Below, piece after piece: positions 12,197-23,400 of a stretch of DNA of 64,000 bases. Every line of letters starts with the position of its first letter. Positions within the stretch are counted from its first letter, which is position 1. Both the position numbers and the translations under genes were made by a program. Source of the DNA: Nemertoderma westbladi (Eukaryota > Xenacoelomorpha > Nemertodermatida > Nemertodermatidae); assembly GCA_032718475.1 (NCBI GenBank), contig JAUCBJ010005881.1, positions 1-64,000 on the forward strand, in the 5' to 3' direction. The notes beneath the pieces were generated by a model, which saw nothing but the letters and a program-made list of their open reading frames with translations, did not search any database and was not told the origin of the DNA.

Positions 12197-12549
12197 CCAT
12201 AAATTCATTTATGGTTGACCAAAAATTAATTTATGGTCGACCAAAAATTATTATTTTATGGTCGACCATAAATTAATTCCTGGTAGTTTGAATTTCCCGG
12301 TAACTTGTAGGTCGAGATTTTGACTGGCTATTCATTGGTTAGGGTAGTGGGAAACCATCCAATTGCACGTTTATTTGAATGTAATTACTTAAAGTAACCA
12401 ATGAATGGCCTGTCCAAATCTCGCCGTACAAGGTACCGGGAAATTCAAACTTCCAGAAATTAATTTAAGGTCGACCATAAATTAATAATTTTTCGTCGAC
12501 CATAAATTAATTTTTCGTCGACCATAAATTAATTTTTGGTCGACCATAT
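12197..12549. mobile_element. palindromic MITE with ~150-bp inverted repeats built of GGTCGACC units
   Basis: The left arm (12197-12345) and right arm (about 12385-12549) are inverted copies of each other. Each starts with three to four repeats of an AATTTATGGTCGACC-type unit, then GAATTTCCCGGTA, then an ATTCATTGGTTA segment. The centre is about 40 bp. It has no coding capacity and would fold into one long hairpin. Confidence 0.8.
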
Positions 12550-12610
12550 GAAACTTTCGTGTGTTAAAAAGAAGTGGAAGTGGAAAGGCAGAATTTCTCC
12601 AACAAAAAAT

Positions 12611-12631
12611 GGGGGGGGGGGGGGGGGGGGG
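12611..12631. repeat. poly-G tract (21 bp)
   Basis: An uninterrupted run of 21 G in an AT-rich context. Confidence 0.95.
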
Positions 12632-13045
12632 AGTGCAGACTCAAAATTAACACATCTAATCAAAATTAATGAAATCATTTATTTGTATTATTACTGGAGG
12701 TCACTTTAGTGTGTATATCTGTCTGTCTGTTTGTCTCTTGCTCTGTCTGTGTGTTTGTCTGTCAAAAATTGAGAAATCAATAAAATTAACAAAACAATCA
12801 TAAATTTATGGTTTTTTTTACCTATTATTGTATATTTATTTAACATATGTATATATTTGTAAAAATAATTGAAAATAACCTTTGGTAATTGAAACCCAAT
12901 TATCTAATAATGAGATTATTGATTTATATTTAATTATTTTATTTTATTTATTTTATTTTATTTATTTAATTTATATAAGTGCTGAGCTGCTAACAGGTAT
13001 CCAGCGGGGCCTGGCGAATTTATTTAAAAATCTTCCTCACAAGAA

Positions 13046-13132
13046 GGGGGGGGGGGGGGGGGGGGAGATTCTCCAAGGTGGGTGCCTTGGCCCCCTCCCC
13101 CCCCCCCCCCCCCCAACCTGGCTACGCCATTG
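13046..13132. repeat. poly-G/poly-C tracts with a hAT-like terminal motif
   Basis: A run of 20 G (13046-13065) and then a C-rich run (about 13091-13114) are followed by CCAACCTGGCTACGCCATTG. Read on the other strand, that end resembles the CAGTGGCGTAGCCAGG terminus common in animal hAT-type MITEs. No partner terminus was identified, so this is at most a remnant. Confidence 0.4.
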
Positions 13133-13499
13133 TTATAATGTCTACATCAATATCAATTGAATGTTCGACTGCAGCTATGTGATAATAAAGCCTTCATCTA
13201 AAGTTATAATATGCAATAAAATCTCTCTGTAACGCCGTTAAAATTTAAAATTTTCGACTACAATAAAAATACGATTACTTTTGCTACAAACAGTTTACAA
13301 CGCACTACAGTAGTGCTGTAGATCGCATCAATAATCCCTATGGCCAGCAATTCAACTTCTTATGTAACGGTACTGACTGAACTGTACAATCGATACAACA
13401 CTCGCAATGTTATATAACTCTTTGGGAATGAATCCAATGCAACTACGGAGAGATATGTAACAAGGGATTATTAGGAATTATATAGAACGAGTTGGGATT

Positions 13500-14789
13500 G
13501 TTAACTAAACGTTTACATAACGGCTGTGAGATAGTTAACTAAACGTTTACATAACGGCAGTGAGATAGTTAACTAAACGTTTACATAACGGCAGTGAGAT
13601 AGTTAACTAAACGTTTACATAACGGCAGTGCGATAGTTAACTAAACGGTTACATAACGGCTGTGAGATAGTTAACTAATCGGTTACATAACGGCTGTGAG
13701 ATAGTTAACTAAACGTTTACATAACGGCTGTGAGATAGTTAACTAAACGTTTACATTACGGGAGTGAGATAGTTAACTAAACGGTTACATAACGGCTGTG
13801 AGATAGTTAACTAATCGTTTACATAACGGCTGTGAGATAGTTAACTAAACGTTTACATAACGGCAGTGAGATAGTTAACTAAACGGTTACATAACGGCTG
13901 TGAGATAGTTAACTAAACGTTTACATAACGGCTGTGAGATAGTTAACTAAACGATTAAATAACGGCTGTGAGATAGTTAACTAAACGGTTACATAACGGC
14001 TGTGAGATAGTTAACTAAACGTTTACATAACGGCTGTGAGATAGTTAAGTAAACGGTTACATAACGGCTGTGAGATAGTCAACTAAACGTTTACATAACG
14101 GCTGTGAGATAGTTAACTAAACGGTTACATAACGGCTGTGAGATAGTCAACTAAACGTTTACATAACGGCTGTGAGATAGTCAACTAAACGTTTACATAA
14201 CGGCTGTGAGATAGTTAACTAAACGGTTACATAACGGCTGTGAGATAGTTAACTAAACGTTTACATAACGGCTGTGAGATAGTTAACTAAACGTTTACAT
14301 AACGGCTGTGAGATAGATAACTAAACGTTTACATAACGGCTGTGAGATAGTTAAATAAACGTTTACATAACAGCTGTGAGATAGTTAACTAAACGTTTAC
14401 ATAACGGCTGTGAGATAGTAACTAACCGTTTACATAACGGCTGTGAGATAGTTAACTAAACGTTTACATAACGGCTGTGGGATAGTTAACTAAACGTTTA
14501 CATAACGGCTGTGGGATAGTTAAATAAACGTTTACATAACGGCTGTGAGATAGTTAACTAAACGTTTACATAACGGCTGTGGGATAGTTAACTAAACGTT
14601 TACATAACGGCTGTGGGATAGTTAACTAAACGTTTACATAACGGCTGTGGGATAGTTAACTAAAGGTTTACATAACGGCTGTGAGATAGATAACTAAACG
14701 TTTACAAAACGGCTGTGGGATAGTTAACTAAACGTTTACATAACGGCTGTGGGATAGTTAACTAAACGTTTACATAACGGCTGTGAGAT
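13500..14789. repeat. 34-bp satellite array, left part (~38 copies)
   Basis: Head-to-tail 34-bp units start GTTAACTAAACGTTTACATA and end in a CGGCTGTGAGATA core. Variants are CGGCAGTG, GGGATA and GATAGATAAC. The array is interrupted at 14789 by element 1 and resumes at 47900 beyond element 2, so both retrotransposons lie inside one satellite locus. Confidence 0.97.
14785..14789. repeat. target-site duplication of element 1 (GAGAT), left
   Basis: GAGAT precedes the 5' LTR and recurs at 29270-29274 after the 3' LTR. Rejoining the two sides gives an ordinary satellite unit. A 4-bp alternative (AGAT, with the LTR one base longer) cannot be excluded. Confidence 0.7.
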
Positions 14790-14918
14790 TATAGAATTAT
14801 ATTCTCTAAATGCCGTGGATTTTCAAAATTTTTATTTTATTCGAATTAACTTTGCTAAAGATTACATTAAGTCCTCATTTGTATTTGCTATATCTATTTG
14901 TACGATGATTAGTCAAGT

Positions 14919-14990
14919 GGTTCAGTAGCTCAGTCGGTAGAGCGTTGGAAATTATATGTAGTGTGTATTGATTTCGAATCCTAGTAAGTG
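14919..14990 (+). other. tRNA-like sequence in U3 of the 5' LTR
   Basis: A perfect A-box (TAGCTCAGTCGG) within a D-arm-like GCTC...GAGC stem is followed about 33 bp later by a B-box-like GATTTCGAATCC. The first box bases are mutated compared with the 3' LTR copy (GAGTTCGAATCC). The cloverleaf is incomplete. It resembles a captured tRNA or SINE head. Confidence 0.6.
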
Positions 14991-15209
14991 CGAATTATTT
15001 TTTGTGCAGAATTTCAACTCATTTAAATTGGCCGCTACAAATTAATTGCATTTACTCGAAGTAAGGTTAACCAATGAGACTGTAGTTATTAGATTGTAAC
15101 CAATGTCGTACGAGTTATATATTTGCTGGACCAATAGCTATCTTTAAAAACCTGTTAGAACTCATAGAACAATCGAGAATTTTCTCGATTGATTGTGGCA
15201 CAAATTTGG

Positions 15210-15218
15210 TATAAAAGG
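15210..15218 (+). promoter_or_regulatory. TATA box of element 1 LTR
   Basis: TATAAAAGG lies 20 bp after the AATCGAGAA/TTCTCGATT palindrome and about 105 bp before an AATAAA, the usual LTR promoter-to-poly(A) layout. It is also present at 27792-27800 in the 3' LTR. Confidence 0.65.
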
Positions 15219-15318
15219 TGCGATTTCGTTCATTAGTTATCTCTCTCTATCTTTCTTTCTCAGTTACATTATTTCAGATTACATTGTTTATTGTATAATA
15301 GTTATCGTTTGATTTTGT

Positions 15319-15324
15319 AATAAA
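15319..15324 (+). terminator. polyadenylation signal in element 1 5' LTR
   Basis: AATAAA lies in the context TTTTGTAATAAAAGTTAG and is conserved in the 3' LTR at 27901-27906, where it would end the genomic RNA. Confidence 0.5.
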
Positions 15325-16688
15325 AGTTAGAAATACTTGTCACATCTGCCCTTTTCTATCTGTTTTATCATGCTTCACCACGGTGAACCCAACTGAGGGA
15401 CAGGATGGCTGGCTAGACATCGGGCCGCAGCAATGAACGGGAACATCAAAGGAATGTAGACAGGAATCAGGAATGATATCATCTTAGTTATTCGCCCATC
15501 GCCTGAAAGGTTAGACAGCGTTCGATGCCTTGCTACCTAAGTATAAGACCAAAGATCGAAGGTAGAGGTAGTGACACGCTGTACGCCTAAAATTACATCT
15601 AGGGACTGTACTGTCTTAATTCAGGAAAAAACCGCAGTAGACCTTCATATTCCTACGGGGGGGGAGAGGAGAGAGCTCAGGCAGAGATACTAGTACGCAG
15701 ATAGGACGTAGGCACACCGGTACAAGGCATACACATTGGTAGGGTGCAGCAAACTGTACGCCTAACTCTTGCTAAGTACAGGTGCGTCTGCGACTATTTG
15801 TAGTACAATGGTGTCCATTGCATCAGAACTTGTCGGCCAGGAGAGTTGCTGCGTTTCACCTGAATTAGGATTGTACTGTTCAGGCGGTAGGGCAGTTTAC
15901 GACTAGGCGCAAATAAATTGAGGCTAATTAGGGATACTAACATCTACCGTGTCCCCGCCGACATCCTGATAGGAAGTTACCAAGCCCACCTAGGTAACCA
16001 AAATTCTAGATAAGAACGCCAGGCTAGCTATTAGTAACCGTACGCCTACTGTAGTAAACTAACACATTTCTTCTTAGTATTAGGGACCTGGTAAATTAAA
16101 ATTGCCGAATTCTGGGCGTAGTATTAATCTCATGCCAGAATTTGAGTCCTGGAAATACGCAAGAGGGGAAGGAGCCTTATCATTCGTGAGTATTGGCCCT
16201 ACAAGTTACAAAATTAGAATATTCGTAAAATGCACACCGTACCCAGTAATTATATATGTGAAGGAGCAAAACTGATCTTGACTGTTCAGAATTAACACAC
16301 GCGCGTTAAAAATTATTTACACCTCAAAATATATAAAATTAACTTTTGTCCGTACTGCGCTTTGCCCGCTAGTTAGACATCTCCAAATCTCTGCACCTAG
16401 CTAGCGTCTCTTTCGCCCAACCATATAAATCACACCGCGGCAAAGTATACGAGCCCTTTAGTCCGTCAGCGAGTCAGCCTGATTTTAGGATTCGCTGCGC
16501 GGGATTTTGTTTTATCGAAGTTTGTCTGTTCGTAGACTGTTTTCTGCCTTACCGGTTATAAGGGACCAATACTGCAATATATTCGCTTACTTGGAGTTTA
16601 CTGTTTTGGTGAGAAGGTCGGATTTATGATTTGATTCACAAACTTTACAGTAAGATATTGCAGGTATTGTTACTGTCTCTTCGAATTA

Positions 16689-17497
16689 GTAGGAATGTGT
16701 TTTACTGAACTACAGTTCGGTAGGACTAAAGTTATTTGAAAATTTTGTATTTTGAGGTAAAAGTTTATATTTGATTAGCTAAGTGCTAATTTTTTGAAAT
16801 AAAATTTTGATTTGAACCGCGTGTAAAATTTTTGGAATTGAATACCGGTGTTTAAAAGGATTTAAATACCATATTGTACCGGTACAAAATTTTCGTAAAA
16901 GTAAAACCTAACTCTTTTGTTTTTCAGGATTCAGAACTCATTTCTAGACTGTAACGAGAGCAAGACCGTGTTTAGCAAGTTTGGGAGATAGATAACCCAA
17001 CAACTTTGGTTGGGAAAATCGCACTTCGTCCGCAACGCTGGAAACGGAAAGGTTCACGTCCGGTTTGTATCTGGGAATCTGTTTTTCTGGAGAATTATTG
17101 GAGTGGGTGATTTCGAAAAGTTGCATAAATAAGTTAGGCATTACAGTATTAGTTAAAATTTATTGTGGGTTCCACTGTCTCAAGTATTTATGCATTCCGT
17201 ACGATTTCTTTGTTCATTGCTGAATTAGTCCGTATTATTGTATTTAATTTACCTTTTGATAACGCATATCGTTATCCGATTTATTTGTTATAAAATTGGC
17301 CGCTAGGCTAATTTTATTATATACTTATTCCGTGACATTTATTTGCTGTAAAATTGGCCGTTTAGGCTAATTTTATCCATCTGCTATAAAATCGGCCGGT
17401 AGGCTAATTTTATATGACTGTAATTAGTACTGTTTAAATATAAATACGGTAAATTTGATACTTTGACACTCACTTTACTTGACTTACAACTACTGAA
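16689..17497 (+). other. element 1 untranslated leader
   Basis: This is 809 bp between the 5' LTR and the Gag start. No tRNA-complementary primer-binding site was recognised directly after the LTR. The last 210 bp hold three hairpins of one family. Confidence 0.6.
17291..17412 (+). promoter_or_regulatory. three tandem leader hairpins (TAAAATTGGCC...GGCTAATTTTA)
   Basis: Copies lie at 17291-17316, 17349-17375 and 17387-17412. Each has an 11-bp stem (TAAAATTGGCC against GGCTAATTTTA, one G-U) and a 3-5 nt loop. In copy 3 one pair is lost (TAAAATCGGCC). The position just upstream of the Gag start fits an RNA packaging or dimerisation signal or a translation element; that role is inference. Confidence 0.6.
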
Positions 17498-20400
17498 ATG
17501 AGTGACAAACAAGACTATACGAAGAATACACCTACCGACTATGACTCATGTGATGCGGATAAGTCAGCAGCGGAAGAACTACAAGGGAAGACTCGCGAGC
17601 CTACCGAACCTACACCGTGTGCGTCACCAGTACATCCAACGGGAGTACCGGATGCCGTAGTACGAGGCGACGGCAGGACCGAGGACTTTCTAACTGTTCC
17701 GCAACCTAGATATAGGGAAACGGACATGGTAAGTTCAGTAGGAAGCCAGGAGAGCGTGGTTAGAAGCGTCGGCGGATACATGGCGCATATTACCAGGAGT
17801 ATTGGAGAAGGCCAACGCATATTAGACGAGTTGACCGCTCCGATGTCTCGGTTTGAGTTCTACACCCTCCAGGTTAGAGTACAAAGTAGAGTACATAAGT
17901 CCGTAGATAACCTTATCAGTCTACAAGATCTAGCTAGACAGAGACAGGATATGGATACTCAACTTAGAATCCTCGAGAAACTAATGATCGCTAGAGAGAA
18001 ACTGATTCAGTTTAAGTCGACAATTAGGCAGATACAACAGGAACAAGCGGACCAGTTGTTAGGTGAGTCAGTTTCGGACGAATTATTGCAACCCGAGGAA
18101 GAACAGGAACTGTATAGGCTGGATGGACAATTGAAACACCTGACGGATCACTTACGCATGTGCGGCGAGGACGTCGGAGATTGGGAAACCGTGCCGGAGG
18201 CTACGAGGGAAACTTCACTCGCACAAATCGAACCGGCACCGGGAACACTAGATCAATCACTGGTGAGTATTCGCAGCGAAATTGGCGAGGTGAGTATGGC
18301 TACGTCAGAAATTGCTCGACAACAGCAGATCTACAGACAACAACAGGAGTGGGAGGAACAAACTCAATTGCTAATGGCACAAGCAGCAGCAGAAGAAGAG
18401 AAACTACGCGTTGCGAATGTTGCGAGAATCTCTCATCTGCAAGAACAAGCTGAGTTGGAAGCAGCCGAAATGGAAAGGTTAGAGTTGGACATTGCACAAC
18501 AAGCGGCAGCGGCCGAGTTAGCGCAACGAACGGCAGCGGCCGAGTTAGAGCGACAAGCGGCAGCGGCAGCGGCAGTGGCAGCGTCCGAGTTAGAGCGACA
18601 AGGGTTAGCTTCAGAAGTGAGAACCGAAATGAAAAAACGGCAAGTAAAGGCTCAGTCAGCTATACGACAAGCGGAGTTCGAGGCGCAACAACAACAAACG
18701 GAACAACGCGAGAAAGAAGTTAAACTTCGTTTCGAACTTGAGAAGAAGGCGAGAGAATTAGCCAACGCCAAGGAAGATTTGGATCTACAAGCCCGCGACC
18801 GATCGATGAGATCTCGAGACGGACATGATTTAGACCAGATGGAGGTAAGGCACCGCCAAATCCAGGAACGAATGAAGGAAGGTTCGATAGGAGCACCTGG
18901 ACGGGAACGACAATTGGTTAAAGACTTATGTCAAAGATTCCCTCAAGTAACTCCTATGTTTGCACCAGTTACGACTAAGGAACCTGTTTTGATTGCTGGT
19001 AGTAGTAATATTTCTCCTATCCATGGTGCGACAGAACACAGGTTTGTTATTCCGGACAAGTTTACACCGCCAAGAGCAACGTCATCGCCTATTCCGAAAG
19101 TCAAGGTAAGTAACCCACCGATTACAGATCGTAGTAGTTTGTTGACCGCACCTGCACTACTGACGACTAAACAGGTGAGTCCACCTTCGACACCAAAACC
19201 CGCCAGAACATACACGTACCCAATGACTTTTAGGCCTACAAGGCCTTTAGATTCAAACGCTGTCATTCGACCACCGAACCAGTTTACATCGCAATCTACG
19301 ACTTCGAGGAAGACTTGTGAGCCTACCGAACAACGGAGACCAGTGGATACGCTACCGTTCAACCAGTTTACATCGCAATCTACGACTTCGAGGAAGACTT
19401 GTGAGCCTACCGAACAACGGAGAACAGTGGACGATGTTCCGAAACGGAATGTTAGAATTCGAACGACACAACGGACGCGAGCACGTCAGCCACCGTATCC
19501 AGGTGACAGTAGTACTTCGAGTGAATCGGATTACCCGAAACGCGAGGTATTTAGAACAGGAGCGGCTGACGAATATAAACGTGAGCGTTCAGATAACTCC
19601 TTTATCGATAATCCTCCACAAAATACACCAACACAAAAGGCGTTACAACCAACGGACGCAATTAGTACGCAACAACTCGCCGAAATAATGCGCCCAGTTG
19701 TAGACAAGTTGGCTCAGATAGAGAAACGTTTAGAAGAAACTCAAACTGATAGTTCGCGAGGTAACGAGTTCGAACACTCTAGACACCCGAAGCAGCAAAG
19801 AAAACAACCCTCGAGAAACACTTCGTATCAAGGAAAAGCGCCAAGACGAGAGAACATCAACTCGATTGTCAACCAAGGACGCGAAACTTTGAACGTGGCC
19901 GAGGAGATAGCGAAATTCGCCGCCAGACAAGGTTTACCGGTACAACAACCACCGAAGTTTTCAGGTAACTCGAAACATTGGCACACCTTTGTGGACTACA
20001 TCGAAACACAAATAGCAGCGTGCGCCTTTACATCGAGGGAGAAATTCAACTACCTGCTACAAACGCTGACGGGAGAACCGAAACGTCTAGCGGAGACCTT
20101 TGTCGGTGTACCAGATGCCTTCGAACTAGCGTATGATCGCTTAACTTCAATTTACGGTGGCACGGTGAGTATGGCTAAGTCAGTGATAGATGAACTCTGT
20201 AAAGGGGGGGCTATAACAAAACCCGTTGACTTACTAAAATTAGCTGACGAGATTAAGAACGCCATTACTACACTACGCTCGATTGGACAACTTGACTACG
20301 CGAACACTCCGACAGTTCTATTGAAAATAATAGGAAGATTACACCATCGACTTCGTCGGGAGTGGCGAAAGATAGAATATCAGCGAGAAGAGAGAGGCGG

Positions 20401-23400
20401 ATTCTTGAAGTTGGAAGACGTCTACTTACTGATATCCAGAGAGGCAGTCGTTGAGACGCGTTCGAACTACACGGACCAACATATCGTGGCGGAGGGAATA
20501 ACATTACCATCCTCGAACCGACAAAAACCCCAAACAACATCCACCAAGACGGTTACTTACGCCACATCGACCGACACCCGACAATTTTCGGACAATAATA
20601 AGGTATCCGCACCAATTGGAACCAAACAGATCCGACAGCAACTGACCACAGATTTTAGCGGTTGCCAATATTGTGAACGGCTAGGTAAACGACATACTAG
20701 CCATAAACTGAGAGGTTGTCGACTATTCTGCGAATTGAACTCGGAGGAACGACGATTACAAATACGACCATTGGACTCTTGTTGGCGGTGTACGCTACAT
20801 GGACATGTCTGTAAGGACTGCCCAAATACAGACACCTGTCCTTCTTGTGGACGCAACCACGACGGCTTGCTACATACAGACAGTCATACGCCGACCAAAC
20901 GCTTCACCAGGGAACACCCGGAAGCTGCAGCAAGATGCAACACAGCATATAAGGGTCGAGAGTCGAAAACAACACCGACATTCGTGACGCACATTAGAGA
21001 TTGTTTCTCGGAACAATCAGGATCGTCAGATGAAGAGTCGGAAGACGAAGACGTTTACTTTGATACTGGAGACGAACAACCATCGATTGCGCTTCTGACG
21101 CCTGATCAACTAAAGGGGTTTAGTATAATACCTGTCAAGATTACTGGCATCAAAGGGAGCAAGAGGATCTACGCTATCCTGGATTCAGCCTCATCTCATA
21201 GCTACGTGGATGAGAAAGTAGCTGATGTTGTGACGGATCTCCGACAAGGTAAGAACGTCAGTTACACCGTAAGTAGTATGCATGGACAACGTGCAATACC
21301 AGTGACACGAGTTAAGTTGAACTTAGACACTCTTCTTCCGAAATCGCAACATAGCGAAAAGGAGAGGTCTTTGTTACCCTTTAAGGATTTAACCTTTGCG
21401 GCCACAAAGGACTTTAGTAACCTACTAGGTCCTGTCCCAGAACAATCCTTGGAGGACCATAAGTACTTCAGACACCTTGGTGTACCTGAATGTCCTGTCA
21501 ACTATAGGTCGGTAGCAATGCTGATCGGGACAGATCAATTCAACCTACATCAAGTGTGGGAAACCAGACCATCGGCAGTCGTAGCGGGAAACGCATACGC
21601 CTGTAGAACGCCGATAGGGTGGTATACTCGAGCGCCTGTGCGCACACTGGATATAAGTGACGAGGAAGACGATATACAAAGTACATGTAGTTTATTAACT
21701 ACAACTTCGACTCATTCCTTTTCACACGACGTAGACTATACTACACTACATTCGACAAAACATGACACGACGTGTGTAGCGAGTATGATAAGTCACAAGG
21801 AGCAGCTAATCCACCAGGTGAGTTTAGAACTTGGGAAGAAGACGAGTCAGCCAGAGATTCCATCGACGACAGATGATAACGCCGGAAGACTTGCGAGCCT
21901 TTCTACACCAGACATATCGCCAGACACGTTACCAGACGTATCACCAGACGCGTTACTAGACGGTCAACCAGACATTTTGCCAGACATATCACAAAATGTT
22001 CTACCAGACACTAGTAACATATTGACAAATAGTAAAGCCGCAGTTTCTCTATTGGAGCGGCCTTCTACAGACAATCAACCAGACACGTTACCAGACGTAT
22101 CGCCAGACGCGTTACTAGACGGTCAACCAGACGTTTTGCCAGACACGTCACTAGATATTTCGCCGGATGTTCCGCGAAACATTTTACCAGACATGTCACA
22201 AAATGTTCTACCAGACACTAGTAACATATTGACAAATAGTAAAGCCGCAGTTTCTCTATTGGAGCGGCCTTCTATTGACAAACAACCAGACGCGTTACTA
22301 GACGGTCAACCAGACGTTTTGCCAGACATGTCACTAGATATTTCGCCGGATGTTCCGCGAAACATTTTACCAGACATGTCACAAAATGTTCTACCAGACA
22401 CTAGTAACATATTGACAAATAGTAAAGCCGCAGTTTCTCTATTGGAGCGGCCTTGTATTGACAAACTACCAAATTTGACACACTTGAGCAACAATAAGCA
22501 CAGTGAAACCTCATGTATTACAGATGTGGGTAGTACCTACGTAAATGTAAATACAGGTGTTACTTTGCGCTCAAGAGACATACCAAACTTGCAACCTATG
22601 GTGAAACCTGGGATTAATATCGGCAGAAAAATAAGTTTACCGAAACCCACTGACCCCATAGAGTTCAAACCACCATTAACGATCGACTTACAAAGTACTG
22701 ACAACCAAGGTAAGAAAACAAGGAAGGACAAATTACTTGTAGACCCGGACGGATCAACAGTCAACAAGGGAATACTTACCGGCGGACCCGTGGGCCCTTC
22801 TAGTAAATCAAAACCTTCCAAATTCTCCATTGACTTACCTGATGACGTCACAAATACTTACGTCGACCGCATTGTAAACCTAACAGATTCTTGGACAAAC
22901 GCTTGCCGAAAATTAGCGTGGATTGTACGTTTTGTACAATACGTTAAAGGCAAACGCGACTTTACACGTCGACTTACATTGACTGAGATTGACAGGTGTG
23001 AAATTAAATTAATTCGCCATTACCAACTGCGATATTTCGCACGCGAATTCACATCTATAAATCAAGGTCAACCAATCAAGTCGTCACCAATATTGAGTTG
23101 GAGTCCGATAATTTATAATGGCTTAATTTGTCATAAATCTCGGCTTCAAAACATTGACTTTAACACAAACTTTAGATACCCAATAATAATATCGCAGCAT
23201 CACGAACTACAACGTTCAATGATACTGGACGCACATTTACATCTGAAACACGCTGGAAGACACCACTGTCTTTCCTACTTACATACAAGATTTGTATTAA
23301 TTAGACCCAGTAAAGCGTTAAGTTCAGTGACACGTACGTGTATTATTTGTAAAAAGGTACATTCTAGAATAGGTACCCAAGAAATGAGTGAACTTCCACA

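Larger units (their letters stand above)
14790..16688 (+). repeat. element 1 5' LTR
   Basis: This is the direct-repeat partner of 27372-29269. It contains a tRNA-like A/B-box pair near its start, a 9-bp-arm palindrome (AATCGAGAATTTTCTCGATT, 15171-15190), a TATA box (TATAAAAGG, 15210) and a polyadenylation signal (AATAAA, 15319). U3 is therefore about 450 bp and the R-U5 part is unusually long, about 1.4 kb. The ends are T...A instead of TG...CA. Confidence 0.88.

Noticed and set aside
13500-14789. CRISPR-like regular spacing of repeats
   Set aside because: The 34-bp units abut with no unique spacers; this is a eukaryotic satellite.
14919-14990. Functional tRNA gene
   Set aside because: Only the A/B boxes and D-arm fit; acceptor and anticodon stems do not pair.
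16689-16720. Primer-binding site of element 1 (and 30468-30490 for element 2)
   Set aside because: No stretch complementary to a tRNA 3' end (TGG...) could be recognised directly after either LTR.
16944-17141. Minus-strand 65-codon ORF in the element 1 leader
   Set aside because: Short, antisense to the leader, no family resemblance.
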